This document shows, one piece after another, positions 40,725 to 49,669 of a DNA stretch of 56,289 nt. A program made the position numbers and the translations under genes. Source of the stretch: an uncultured Bacteroidales bacterium (GTDB taxonomy: Bacteria > Bacteroidota > Bacteroidia > Bacteroidales > Paludibacteraceae); the NCBI GenBank assembly GCA_902766045.1, contig CACXCA010000001.1, positions 1 to 56,289 on the forward strand. Direction: 5' to 3'. The notes beneath the pieces were generated by a model. The model did no database searches. It saw only the letters and a list, made by a program, of their open reading frames with translations, and was not told the origin of the DNA. How positions within the stretch are numbered: the stretch's first letter is position 1; each line of letters opens with the position of its first letter.

Positions 40725-41915
40725 TTACTTTTGTTGGTGAACAAATTTAATAAACTCCAAAGTTTTTTTCAAATCTGCTGCATACGCTGTGTACATCTGA
40801 TTACCCATCTGCGGAGCCATCATGTCGGGCATACGTTCGCACATGAGCATCTTGTCTCCGTAACGTTCTATAATCTCCTCATGGCTATGCACATAATCAT
40901 GGATATCACGTCTTGAAGCAAAGACACAATATTGATGTTGGTTGCTGTCTGGTAAAAGACGTTTGTTGGATGTCACCATATCAGCCCATATCTGATAAAC
41001 ATCCGTGCTGTGAGCCCAATTCATCATATCTGGAGTGTACCCCCCTGCAGGTCGCATATTGACCTCCAATCCAACGAAACTGCCCTTTTTGCCAAGTCCA
41101 GGTTTGTCTGCAGATAGTCGGAAGAACTCCAAATGCACGAAACGGTTCTGCACCTCGAAAGCCTTCACAGCCGCACGACCCAATCGACGAAGTCCCGCTG
41201 GCAAATCAGAGGCTGTATAGTACATCAAATCCAATTGATATTTGACGATGTCCGCTACAGAAGGAGGCCAAACTGTCATACTCTCGAAGAGAGGATTGCC
41301 CTCATTATCCACAATAGCATCATAAGAGCAGATGTCTCCCGTTACGAACTCTTCAATGACGTATGGGAAATCGGGCTTTCGATTGAAAAAATCTTGTAAC
41401 TCCTCATCATTCGTAATCTTGAACGTATCGGTGGCGCCAACCCCTATCTCAGGTTTTGCGAAGACCGGATACCCTGTAAGTTTTACAAATTCCTGAGCTT
41501 TCTTTATCGTCGTGACATGCTGGATGCGTGCCACAGGCACACCTGCCTTACGATAAAACTCCTTCATCTGATATTTACTTTTGTAGTTGGCAATTCTATC
41601 AGATTTTATGCCTGTATTGATATTAAAATCAGTACGAAGACGAGCATCCTGTTCTAGCCAGAACTCATTGTTGGATTCAATCCAATCGATTTTGCCATAT
41701 TTGAACGAGAAAAAAGCCACAGCCTTAAACACCTGGTCATAGTCCTGTAAGGAATCCACCTTATAGTATTCGGTCAGTGAATTCTTCAGATTTATGTTCA
41801 GCGCATCATACGAAGAGTCGCCAATGCCTAATACATTAACACCATTTTGTTTAAGTCTGTCGCAAAAATTCCAATAGGTATATGGAAAATTTGGTGATAT
41901 AAAAATAAAATTCAT
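40725..41915 (-). CDS. ATP-grasp carboxylate-amine/thiol ligase-like protein
   Basis: Protein of 396 aa. The N-terminal domain (FIFISPNFPYTYWNFCDRLK) precedes an ATP-grasp core with GYPVFAKPEIGVGATDTFKI near residue 150, FPYVIEEFVTGDICSYDAI near 185 and a metal-binding FVGLEVNMRPAGGYTPDM near 290. The family joins a carboxylate to an amine or thiol through an acyl-phosphate. It starts right after a cysK terminator and is followed closely by the esterase gene. Its placement inside a sulfur gene cluster suggests a cysteine- or thiol-containing product, which is speculation. Confidence 0.82.
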   Translation of the reverse strand: MNFIFISPNFPYTYWNFCDRLKQNGVNVLGIGDSSYDALNINLKNSLTEYYKVDSLQDYDQVFKAVAFFSFKYGKIDWIESNNEFWLEQDARLRTDFNINTGIKSDRIANYKSKYQMKEFYRKAGVPVARIQHVTTIKKAQEFVKLTGYPVFAKPEIGVGATDTFKITNDEELQDFFNRKPDFPYVIEEFVTGDICSYDAIVDNEGNPLFESMTVWPPSVADIVKYQLDLMYYTASDLPAGLRRLGRAAVKAFEVQNRFVHLEFFRLSADKPGLGKKGSFVGLEVNMRPAGGYTPDMMNWAHSTDVYQIWADMVTSNKRLLPDSNQHQYCVFASRRDIHDYVHSHEEIIERYGDKMLMCERMPDMMAPQMGNQMYTAYAADLKKTLEFIKFVHQQK

Positions 41916-41926
41916 TTTCTCCTCAA

Positions 41927-41970
41927 ATAAAAAAAAACAAACTACCTAAAGACAAAGAACCTTTAGGTAG
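41927..41970 (-). terminator. Terminator after cysK
   Basis: A 10-bp perfect stem (41942-41951 / 41961-41970), CTACCTAAAG / CTTTAGGTAG, followed on the minus strand by TTTGTTTTTTTTTAT. The ATP-grasp gene begins only 12 bp further, so it depends on read-through or a hidden promoter. Confidence 0.8.
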
Positions 41971-41981
41971 AAAAAGATATA

Positions 41982-42968
41982 TTATTCTGCTTGAAATAAA
42001 TGCGTTGACAAGTATCTCAATCCAGTGTCTGGCAGAAGGACAACGATATTCTTTCCTTTGAACTCCTCACGCTGAGCCAGTTGAGTAGCGGCATAGAGGG
42101 CAGCACCAGAAGAAGCGCCCACCAACACACCATCCTTTTTCGCCAAAAGACGAGCTGCCTCGTATGCTTGATCCGTGTGTACCTCAAAATAACCATCATA
42201 TACCTTACGGTCGAGGTTGGCTGGAATATACTCCTCCTTGGTGTTCTCGAACGGATGCACACCCGTGATCTCCTCTTGGTCAGGACGTTCAGGTGATTGG
42301 AAAGAGTCCTCTGTAGGCTGTACACCGAAGATCTTTACATTCGGATTCTTCGATTTCAGGAAATTTCCCACGCCTGAAAGTGTACCGCCCGTACCTACGC
42401 AAGCCACAAAGGCATCCACCTTTCCGTCGATGTCGTTCCAAATCTCAGGACCCGTTGTATGAAAATGGACATTAGGATTGGCTGGGTTGCGGGTCTGATC
42501 AGCGAACCACAGATTCTTTTCTCCTGCAACATGACGTTCCAACGCTTTTACACACTCAATGAAATCAGGACCATTTTTTTCGAAGCTTTCCACTATTTCT
42601 GGCACTTCAGAAAGTTTAACCGTTTTCCCTCCGAAAGCATGAATTACTTGAAAACGTTCTTTCGACACCTGATCTTGAATATAGACTCTGAAAGGATAAC
42701 CTTTGGCTGCTGCTATAGCAGCAAGACCTACACCCGTGTTACCACTAGTAAGTTCGATTATGGTGTCTCCTTTCTTTAACTTGCCTTCTTTCTCTGCCGT
42801 CTCCACCATGGCAAGGGCTATTCTGTCCTTGACCGATTGATTGGGATTGAAGTACTCCAATTTTGCTATAATGTTAGCCTTAAGGTTTTTTGCTTTACTA
42901 TACCCATTAAGCTGAAGAAGTGGGGTCTTTCCTACTAATTCTGCGATTGATTGATGAATGTTTGCCAT
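41982..42968 (-). CDS. cysK: Cysteine synthase (O-acetylserine sulfhydrylase)
   Basis: Protein of 328 aa from the ATG at 42968 (MANIHQSIAEL). A longer frame to 43001 would start inside the promoter box and is rejected. PLP lysine in NPNQSVKDRIALAM near residue 45, substrate loop ELTSGNTGVGLA near 75, PLP phosphate-binding CVGTGGTLSGVG near 182. It condenses O-acetylserine with sulfide to make cysteine. Monocistronic or first of an attenuated unit with the ATP-grasp and esterase genes. Its promoter shares an upstream motif with the second nifDK-like operon, tying the reductase to cysteine synthesis. Confidence 0.92.
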   Translation of the reverse strand: MANIHQSIAELVGKTPLLQLNGYSKAKNLKANIIAKLEYFNPNQSVKDRIALAMVETAEKEGKLKKGDTIIELTSGNTGVGLAAIAAAKGYPFRVYIQDQVSKERFQVIHAFGGKTVKLSEVPEIVESFEKNGPDFIECVKALERHVAGEKNLWFADQTRNPANPNVHFHTTGPEIWNDIDGKVDAFVACVGTGGTLSGVGNFLKSKNPNVKIFGVQPTEDSFQSPERPDQEEITGVHPFENTKEEYIPANLDRKVYDGYFEVHTDQAYEAARLLAKKDGVLVGASSGAALYAATQLAQREEFKGKNIVVLLPDTGLRYLSTHLFQAE

Positions 42969-42998
42969 ATAATATCCTCCTTTTTTGATTTTATGATG

Positions 42999-43006
42999 CA
43001 AATATA
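42999..43006 (-). promoter_or_regulatory. -7 box for cysK
   Basis: TATATTTG followed by CATCATA, 30 nt before the ATG. Confidence 0.65.
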
Positions 43007-43024
43007 AAACAATTTTTTTTATTT

Positions 43025-43046
43025 ACATACTACTTTGGTGGGTTAT
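43025..43046 (-). promoter_or_regulatory. Putative activator site shared with the nifDK-like 2 promoter
   Basis: Minus strand ATAACCCACCAAAGTAGTAT, in the same place relative to the -7 box as the site at 39839-39861. From here to the terminator at 43271 the gap holds only AT-rich sequence with no further feature I can support. Confidence 0.5.
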
Positions 43047-43270
43047 ATTCAATAAAATAAAAGGATTTTTTTATATCGCATTGATTATAACATATTTATA
43101 AATACCTATTAATTTAGTAGATTAATACATTTACAGTGTATTCGATATTGACATTGTGATTATACGTATGATTATGAATTGATAAAAAAGTAAGTTTGTT
43201 AGGAAGGACAAAAAGACAGATTGATTTTAATATTACAGGTAGGTTCTATGGACTTCTTTTAGAAATCAAA

Positions 43271-43307
43271 AAGACATCGCTCCACCCTCATCGCGGAGCA
43301 ATGTCTT
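43271..43307 (-). terminator. Terminator of the porin-metQNI operon
   Basis: Stem AAGACATCGCTCC / GGAGCAATGTCTT (13 bp, one wobble) followed on the minus strand by TTTTTGATTT, 50 bp after the metI stop. Confidence 0.85.
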
Positions 43308-43356
43308 TCGTTACAATTAACACTATATGGGTTCTTATGTATTGTTTATAATCGTC

Positions 43357-44019
43357 CTATTTTTGCGCTTTTTGAGAAGCCTTTTCTCCCAATGTTTGAA
43401 TAATCTGTACCAATCCAATGAGCAAAAGTACCGTGATGATCATAACATCGGTCTGGTAACGATAGTAGCCGAACCGAATAGCAAGGTCACCGACGCCACC
43501 GCCACCCACAATACCGGCCATAGCTGAATAACCCACCAGCGTGACCGCCAGAACGGTCAATCCTCGTATCATGCCACTGAATGCACCTGGCAACAAGACA
43601 TTGGTGACAATCTTGAACCATGTGGCTCCCATGGCTATCGATGCCTCTATCACCCCTTTGTCCACACCATGCAAATTGCCCTCCACCAAACGTGCATAGA
43701 AAGCAATGGCGACAATGCCTAACGGCACCGATGCGGCCTCTGGTCCTATGGAGGTGCCCACCACCAACTTTGTGAAAGGCAGCAACAACACCAACAAAAT
43801 CACAAACGGGGTTGACATAATCACATTCAATATAAAACTGACCAATAGATTGATAAGCTTATTCTGACATATATTGCGGTCGCTCGTAAGATAAGACAAC
43901 ACGCCAAGCGGTACACCTAACAAAATCGCCAACGCAAGTGCGATTCCACACATCTCCAATGTTTCACCAAACGCTGGCAACAAGTTACTAACCAGTTCTG
44001 AATAATTAGTTTCGTTCAT
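43357..44019 (-). CDS. metI: Methionine ABC transporter permease MetI
   Basis: Protein of 220 aa with five hydrophobic segments. The permease coupling loop is EASIAMGATWFKIVTNVLLPGAF, containing the EAA-x3-G-type motif. GYSAMAGIVGGGGVGDLA near residue 165-180 is typical of MetI. It overlaps metN by 14 nt and is the last gene before a terminator. It forms the membrane channel of the D/L-methionine importer, although in this cluster another thioether could be the substrate. Confidence 0.92.
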   Translation of the reverse strand: MNETNYSELVSNLLPAFGETLEMCGIALALAILLGVPLGVLSYLTSDRNICQNKLINLLVSFILNVIMSTPFVILLVLLLPFTKLVVGTSIGPEAASVPLGIVAIAFYARLVEGNLHGVDKGVIEASIAMGATWFKIVTNVLLPGAFSGMIRGLTVLAVTLVGYSAMAGIVGGGGVGDLAIRFGYYRYQTDVMIITVLLLIGLVQIIQTLGEKASQKAQK

Positions 44020-45022
44020 TTATCACCTCCGTTCTATATGTGTTTTTACTCAAATAATTTAAACTCTTCTCTATTTCATCTTGCTCTCCAATCAATTGAA
44101 CAATCAGAATACCAAATGGTCTGTCATTGATGTACTCAATCTTACCATGCAAAATATTCACATCAACCGCATACTGTTTCACCACGTTGGATACGATGGC
44201 ATCTTCTGCTTTCTCGCCGTTGTAAACTATTCTCACCAACGGTTTCGAATAATCGTGCGTCAGACGATCCGGAAGGTCTAGGTCGAAGGTGTGCGACAAG
44301 AGTGTCTTTGTAAACTCATGCTGTGGGTTCGTAAAGACGTCAAACACATCGCCTATTTCAACTACCTCTCCACGATTCATCACCACCACACGCTGACATA
44401 TCTTCTTGACCACATCTAATTCGTGGGTGATAAGCACAATGGTGATACCGAACTTGTGGTTTATCTCTTTCAAAAGCTGCAAGACATCATTGGTGGTCTC
44501 TGGATCCAAAGCCGACGTGGCTTCGTCGCAAAGCAGAATCTTGGGATTGTTGGCCACAGCGCGGGCAATTCCCACTCGCTGCTTCTGTCCACCACTTAAT
44601 GTATTCGGATAGACATTCGCCCGTTCGCTCAAACCCACAAGCTTCAACAGTTCTGGCACTCGTTGTTTAATTTCTTCTTTGCTGCGTCCTGCTATCTCCA
44701 TGGCGAAAGCTACATTCTGTGCCACCGTCTTGGTGCTGACAAGGTTGAATTGCTGAAAAATCATACCGATAGAGTGACGAGCCTTTGCCAGCTCTGCCCC
44801 CGACAAACTGCCAATGTCGTTACCATCCACAATTGTCTGTCCGCCAGTAGGAAGCTGTAACTGATTGACCGTTCGAAGAAGTGTGCTCTTACCCGCTCCA
44901 CTGGTGCCCACAATTCCCAAAATTTCTCCATCCTCAACTTCAAAAGAGACATTCTTGACAGCATGCACTATCTGGCTCTTCTTATCTTTGAATGAAACAC
45001 TTACATTGTTAAATTTTATCAT
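44006..45022 (-). CDS. metN: Methionine ABC transporter ATPase MetN
   Basis: Protein of 338 aa. Walker A GTSGAGKST near residue 38-46, signature LSGGQKQRVGIARAVA, Walker B ILLCDEATSALDP, switch HELDVV. The C-terminal about 80 residues are an NIL regulatory domain (RIVYNGEKAEDAIVSNVV ... ILHGKIEYI), which in MetN binds intracellular methionine and shuts transport down. The NIL domain supports methionine, not a generic substrate, as ligand. Second of the metQ-metN-metI order, 81 bp after metQ with a hairpin in the gap. Confidence 0.93.
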   Translation of the reverse strand: MIKFNNVSVSFKDKKSQIVHAVKNVSFEVEDGEILGIVGTSGAGKSTLLRTVNQLQLPTGGQTIVDGNDIGSLSGAELAKARHSIGMIFQQFNLVSTKTVAQNVAFAMEIAGRSKEEIKQRVPELLKLVGLSERANVYPNTLSGGQKQRVGIARAVANNPKILLCDEATSALDPETTNDVLQLLKEINHKFGITIVLITHELDVVKKICQRVVVMNRGEVVEIGDVFDVFTNPQHEFTKTLLSHTFDLDLPDRLTHDYSKPLVRIVYNGEKAEDAIVSNVVKQYAVDVNILHGKIEYINDRPFGILIVQLIGEQDEIEKSLNYLSKNTYRTEVINERN

Positions 45023-45055
45023 CTATACTTCTTACTTTTTATGAGTTATACAAAT

Positions 45056-45085
45056 AGATGCCCGATCCTGTATGATCGAGCATCT
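45056..45085 (-). terminator. Hairpin between metQ and metN
   Basis: A 12-bp stem with one mismatch (AGATGC..GATC / GATC..GCATCT). No strong T tract, so it is more likely an mRNA-processing or stability hairpin that lets metQ be made in excess. Confidence 0.5.
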
Positions 45086-45103
45086 ATAAAAGGAATTGAA
45101 CTA

Positions 45104-45979
45104 TTATCTGTTCTGGATATTCCATTTATCCACATACCATTGTGGACGTTGGAACCTGTCGAACTCATTTTTGGGATCCTCAAAATAGTTCTTGAAATCC
45201 TCTGATTCGTATGCCTCCTGCACATCCTTTACGAATTGAGCATCGGCATCTTTCGTGTTTACGACGAACCAGATAAGAAGTTCTGAAGGCAAAGCCTCTC
45301 CTACAATGGAGGAAGAGAGTTTCAATCCTGAAGAGATGGCATAGTTGCCAGGGATCACTGCAAGTGTGCTACCATCCAAGGAACGAGGCAACTGGGCTGC
45401 TTCCAATGGAACAATTTTAAGTCCGAATGGATTCTCGTCAATATCATTTTCTGTTGCTGTTTTATCATCAACCGTAGATTTTATCGTGAGCAAACCAATC
45501 GAGCGAAGGAAACGCAACGCACGTGCAAGGTTGACTGCATCATTAGGGACTGAAACGATGCCACCTGGCTGTAGTTGTGCTTTCAACTCGTCAAGACTCT
45601 TTACTTTATACTTGTCGGAATATAATCCCAAAGCTGCTGTAGGCACGGAGAAAGTTGCCGTCAAATCAACACCTTTTGTGTCGCAGAAATTTTGTCGATA
45701 GAGGGTGTTCTGGTAAATATTGGCATCTATCTCGTTGTTGGCCAAAGCAAGGTTAGGTGTCACCCAATCAGTGAATTCCACCACCTTCACGGTATAACCT
45801 TTCTTTTCGAGAGCTGGCTGAATGGTCGCTTTGAAGAGATCGGAATAAGGACCAGGCGAGAAGCCTACTGAAAGTTCTTTTTTACTACTAGTTGATTCCT
45901 TTGAGGCATTGCCGCAGGAGAACAAGAAAAATGAGGATACAATAAGTAAAACGACTGTAAATAAATTATTCTTTTTCAT
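45104..45979 (-). CDS. metQ: NlpA/MetQ-family methionine-binding lipoprotein
   Basis: Protein of 291 aa with a lipoprotein signal peptide ending LFLFSCGN (lipid-anchored Cys21). Conserved family blocks: VGFSPGPYSDLFKATIQPAL, FTDWVTPNLALANNEIDANI and YQNTLYRQNFC, which fit MetQ. It captures methionine or a related thioether in the periplasm and delivers it to MetNI. It follows the outer-membrane porin gene by 46 bp; the porin, MetQ, MetN and MetI would give a complete path across both membranes. Confidence 0.9.
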   Translation of the reverse strand: MKKNNLFTVVLLIVSSFFLFSCGNASKESTSSKKELSVGFSPGPYSDLFKATIQPALEKKGYTVKVVEFTDWVTPNLALANNEIDANIYQNTLYRQNFCDTKGVDLTATFSVPTAALGLYSDKYKVKSLDELKAQLQPGGIVSVPNDAVNLARALRFLRSIGLLTIKSTVDDKTATENDIDENPFGLKIVPLEAAQLPRSLDGSTLAVIPGNYAISSGLKLSSSIVGEALPSELLIWFVVNTKDADAQFVKDVQEAYESEDFKNYFEDPKNEFDRFQRPQWYVDKWNIQNR

Positions 45980-46025
45980 ATGTTTTTAATGTGTTAAATG
46001 TTAGACAATAAGTTTTTTATAATGA

Positions 46026-47363
46026 TTAGAAGAAAAATGTTGTAGCGAAAAGTCCTCTGACAGCCGACACATTGTGCGTATCTTTCACCTTTCCGTGATC
46101 GGCATAATCTATGGATCCATAGCCAGCCAAATCGTAATCAACTTCTGCTTGAATGGTCCATTGCTTGTGAGAGAATTTCAACGATGGGGACACTCTGAAG
46201 ATATGATCGACGTTTTGCCATCTACCAAAGAAGTCGCCGCCAGCCAAGATGTTATCATTAAATCCTAAATTCTTTGAATAACCGACAAACAGGCTTGGTG
46301 CCCATGTCTTGCCGTACGAGAGGTTGAGCCAATACGATGTAACTTTCGAAGTGGAATAGGTGCGTCTGCCCGTTTTCTCATCTATTGATTTCACAGCGTA
46401 ACCTCCTTGCTGGAAATATTCGCTCAAGTTACTGCCGTATAAACCTCCCGTCTTAAGTCCGAACTTCCCTTTTATCACCTGCAAGTAATAACTTAACGCG
46501 TATGAATTTACCTTTTCATCTGTCTTATACACGCTACCATCCTCATTAGCGATTTTAGTCGCAGGGCGCAGGCTCTTGAACTCACCAAGGATTCCTGCAC
46601 TAACTACAGGAGAAGCATAACGCAACTGCAAATGGAACTCTGGTGTTGGATTCTGACGAATATCACTATTCGATGACTCCTCGAGTATCGATTTATGCTC
46701 TGTCTGATATACTCCAGCCACAACTAAGTTGAGACGATCAGTTGGCTTGAACGTGTAACGAATCTGGTCACCTCTGTTGAATTGACGGAATGGAATACCA
46801 ATATGCAATCCAGCCACGTATGGGAACGGAACGTCAGAGAATGGGTTCCAAGCCTTTCCTAAGAGCAATTCACCCTTCTGCCAGCCAAACTTAGCCCATG
46901 CCTGTCGCAATCTGACATTGACAGTGTTTCCTCCCGAGAAATCAAATTCCACGTATGCCTTGGAAGTTGCCTTTCCAAGTTTTGGACCATCCAATGTGGC
47001 AGTGAATCGAGTAGCCTGCGTGGAAAAGTTCTGTCTCACCACTTCTTTCAGGTCATCGCCATTACTGTCATAAACATGGTCTGCTGGGAAGAATCCAAAA
47101 AGACCATCGCTGGCACCTACGATCTCGCGGTTATCCACGTAATATTCAGCACGGAAAAAACCACCCAATCGCACCTTTATTTCATCTCCAAACTTTATGG
47201 CTGGTATCAGCTCTTTAGCCGTCTCTGAAGAGATGTCTTGCGTACTCACAGTTGACCCTGTTGATGTTTGTCCCTTAGCAACTGTATCTGAAGGAACCAC
47301 TTGTGCACTTGTTGTCGCTGCATATAGCGAAAATACTATTAATAACTGATGATATATTTTCAT
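46026..47363 (-). CDS. DcaP-like outer-membrane porin
   Basis: Protein of 445 aa with a signal peptide (residues 1-20) and a Ser/Thr-rich linker. Alternating beta-strand sequence then runs to the C-terminus, which ends in TTFFF, the aromatic end typical of outer-membrane barrels. Blocks such as ATRFTATLDGPKLGKATSKAY and EFDFSGGNTVNVRLRQAWAK belong to DcaP-type porins. First gene of the porin-metQNI unit and probably the outer-membrane entry route for the same sulfur compound. No clear promoter box was found in the 222-bp gap upstream. Confidence 0.82.
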   Translation of the reverse strand: MKIYHQLLIVFSLYAATTSAQVVPSDTVAKGQTSTGSTVSTQDISSETAKELIPAIKFGDEIKVRLGGFFRAEYYVDNREIVGASDGLFGFFPADHVYDSNGDDLKEVVRQNFSTQATRFTATLDGPKLGKATSKAYVEFDFSGGNTVNVRLRQAWAKFGWQKGELLLGKAWNPFSDVPFPYVAGLHIGIPFRQFNRGDQIRYTFKPTDRLNLVVAGVYQTEHKSILEESSNSDIRQNPTPEFHLQLRYASPVVSAGILGEFKSLRPATKIANEDGSVYKTDEKVNSYALSYYLQVIKGKFGLKTGGLYGSNLSEYFQQGGYAVKSIDEKTGRRTYSTSKVTSYWLNLSYGKTWAPSLFVGYSKNLGFNDNILAGGDFFGRWQNVDHIFRVSPSLKFSHKQWTIQAEVDYDLAGYGSIDYADHGKVKDTHNVSAVRGLFATTFFF

Positions 47364-47585
47364 TTTATTCTACTCTGTTAATTGTGTAATTTTTTAAAAA
47401 TTTTGACATACAATCCCCTGGGAGCATATCATATTGACATGCCCTCATCCGCCTAATGGCTGTAATAAAAAAGTGATCGAACGGATTTTTTTTATTTAAA
47501 TTTCATTCATCATCTGTTGCCGGTAAGAATTGAATGTAAGCTTGTTGGACTTACTTCGAAATAACTGATGATGAGATATTTATTA
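47364..47585. other. Gap between methyltransferase and porin genes
   Basis: AT-rich; no gene and no TAnnTTTG box on the minus strand. No classical terminator was seen, so read-through from the transsulfuration operon into the porin operon is possible. Confidence 0.4.
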
Positions 47586-48434
47586 TTATTGTTTCGCAAT
47601 GATTCTGTCTCTTTTCTCGTAACTCCAGATTCCCAACGAACGACGATTTCGGGGAAGGTATTTGAGCGGAATAGCTTTTAAACCTATTCTCTTTCGAATC
47701 CTGTTATACTCGTCTGAATAGTAGTAATATTCACTCTTCAGTTTAAAGGAATCGCTCCATCGCTCTATCTCCTTCGGATTGTCGCATCCCCAACGGAAGG
47801 TGGCGTTGGTGTTCTTTACCGACTCGTGAAGATAGGTTCTCCTGCTCAGATACTTGTTCATGCGTTCCATGTAAATCTCAGCATGTTCAAAATTATCATC
47901 AATATTCTTGAAGACCCTCTTCACCTCCTCTTCCGTCAGATACATGGCAACCCCCTCCAAGATGAAGAGGAAATGACCATTCGGATGCTCCTCCTTGATG
48001 GTTTTAATCCATCCTTCAGTCGTTATGTTACCTGTAAGGTATCTGTTGTTCGACGATTCAGGCAAGAATTGTCTTCTGAGATTGATGACATCAGGAAAGT
48101 CCAATTCATACGCCTGATAACTCTTTTTGATGGAGATACGTTCGACACGTGGATCCAAACCACATGCAATCAACACCACCACTGCATCGTCATATTTAGC
48201 TACAAAGTTTCGTACTGCATCATCGAAATATTTGGTTCTGAATGAAATACACAATTGACATCGTACATCTGTATAAAACTTACTAAAGTTATAATCAACC
48301 ATCGAAAGAATTGCTTCCGATGTTTTGTCTGTGATAATCGGATTTTCTTCTTTGGATTCCTTTGCTCTCATGTAGAGAGGGATCAAGAGTGTTTCTGAAA
48401 CATTCTCTTGGAATTCTGGTTTAATCTTTCCCAT
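47586..48434 (-). CDS. Class I SAM methyltransferase, PPM1/LCMT family
   Basis: Protein of 282 aa. The family's SAM-binding motif VVVLIACGLDPRVERI is near residue 85-100, the acidic ELDFPDVINLRR near 119, and FILEGVAMYLTEEEV near 155-170. The PPM1/LCMT-like family (leucine carboxyl and polyketide methyltransferases such as TcmP) transfers methyl to O or other nucleophiles. It is the third gene of an operon with cystathionine synthase- and lyase-type genes (gap 38 bp). A role in making or recycling S-methylated compounds fits the context but is not shown by the sequence. Confidence 0.8.
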   Translation of the reverse strand: MGKIKPEFQENVSETLLIPLYMRAKESKEENPIITDKTSEAILSMVDYNFSKFYTDVRCQLCISFRTKYFDDAVRNFVAKYDDAVVVLIACGLDPRVERISIKKSYQAYELDFPDVINLRRQFLPESSNNRYLTGNITTEGWIKTIKEEHPNGHFLFILEGVAMYLTEEEVKRVFKNIDDNFEHAEIYMERMNKYLSRRTYLHESVKNTNATFRWGCDNPKEIERWSDSFKLKSEYYYYSDEYNRIRKRIGLKAIPLKYLPRNRRSLGIWSYEKRDRIIAKQ

Positions 48435-48472
48435 AACTTTATGTTTTTTACAGATAATAAAAATCTCTATTT

Positions 48473-49630
48473 TCAGCCTAATGCTTGTTTGAAATCTTCA
48501 ATCAAGTCTTCCGTATTTTCTATACCTGCCGAGATACGAATCAGCGTATCGGAAATACCATTTTTCTCACGCACCTCTTTCGGAACAGAAGCGTGTGTCA
48601 TGATGGCAGGTATCTCTGCCAAGCTTTCCACACCACCCAAACTCTCAGCCGTAGAGAAGAGTTTTAGTTTGGACAAGAAGTTCTCAGCATCCTCAAGGGT
48701 TCCTTCCAACTCAAATGAAAAGACACCTCCGAAACCAGTTGTTTGCGACGCTGCTATATCATGATGTGGATGGTTCTTTAATCCTGGGTAAAGCACACGT
48801 TTAATTTTTGGTGAGTTTTGCAGGAACTCGGCTAATGCCAATGCATTCTTCTGGTGCTGCTCCATGCGCACAGCGAGGGTCTTGGCTCCACGTAAGGTCA
48901 GGTAACTATCAAATGGTGATAGAACGGCTCCTACTGCATTCTGATTATAGGCTATCTTTTTATAGAACTCCTCGTTGTTTAAGACAATGGATCCACCCAA
49001 TGTGTCACTATGTCCACCAATATATTTTGTTGTACTATAAACCACTACGTCGGCTCCCAAATCCAATGGTTTTTGGAAGTAGGGGGACAAGAAGGTATTG
49101 TCCACCACAAGAATGAGTCCATGTTTCTTGGCGATTTGTGCAATAGCCCGAATGTCAGCAATCTTTAGTAACGGATTGGTGGGCGACTCTATCCAGATCA
49201 GTTTAGATTCAGGCTTTATTGCCTTCTCTATATTCTCAGGGACAGTCGCATCAACGTATGAAACCGTTATATTAAAATTCACAAAGACATTACTCAACAG
49301 ACGTCTCGTTCCTCCATACAGATCATCGAAACCAATCACATGGTCACCTGCCTTCAGGAGGGAGATAATCAACGTAGAAGCGGCTGCCAAGCCCGACGAA
49401 AAAGCTAAGCCATATTTAGCACCATCCAACGCTGCCAATTTCTCTTCCAACGCCTTACGGGTAGGGTTCAAACTACGAGTATATTCATATCCTGCTGTGG
49501 GACTACCTGCTTTGCGTCGTGCAAAAGTAGTAGCCAAATGTATCGGTACGGCAACATCACCGCTCGCACCTTCTCTGAAATCGGGTTCCTCTCCATTGTG
49601 GATGGCCCTTGTTGAAAATCCTAAAGCCAT
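48473..49630 (-). CDS. Cystathionine gamma-lyase/gamma-synthase family enzyme
   Basis: Protein of 385 aa, fold-type I PLP enzyme of the Cys/Met metabolism family. YEYTRSLNPTRKALEEKLA near residue 50, LYGGTRRLLSNV near 106, PLP lysine in YSTTKYIGGHSDTLGG near 195-205, SLGGVESLAEIPAIMTHA near 330. Members make cystathionine, split it to cysteine, or assemble homocysteine; sequence alone does not decide. Because it directly follows a cystathionine beta-synthase-type gene (39 bp gap), gamma-lyase action in reverse transsulfuration (methionine to cysteine) is the most likely role. Confidence 0.85.
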   Translation of the reverse strand: MALGFSTRAIHNGEEPDFREGASGDVAVPIHLATTFARRKAGSPTAGYEYTRSLNPTRKALEEKLAALDGAKYGLAFSSGLAAASTLIISLLKAGDHVIGFDDLYGGTRRLLSNVFVNFNITVSYVDATVPENIEKAIKPESKLIWIESPTNPLLKIADIRAIAQIAKKHGLILVVDNTFLSPYFQKPLDLGADVVVYSTTKYIGGHSDTLGGSIVLNNEEFYKKIAYNQNAVGAVLSPFDSYLTLRGAKTLAVRMEQHQKNALALAEFLQNSPKIKRVLYPGLKNHPHHDIAASQTTGFGGVFSFELEGTLEDAENFLSKLKLFSTAESLGGVESLAEIPAIMTHASVPKEVREKNGISDTLIRISAGIENTEDLIEDFKQALG

Positions 49631-49669
49631 ATATAATAAAAACTAAGAGTTAGAATTAAAAATTTTAAA

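Noticed and set aside
42969-43001. Extended N-terminus for CysK
   Set aside because: The extra codons would contain the -7 box and transcription start; the conserved protein begins at MANIHQS.
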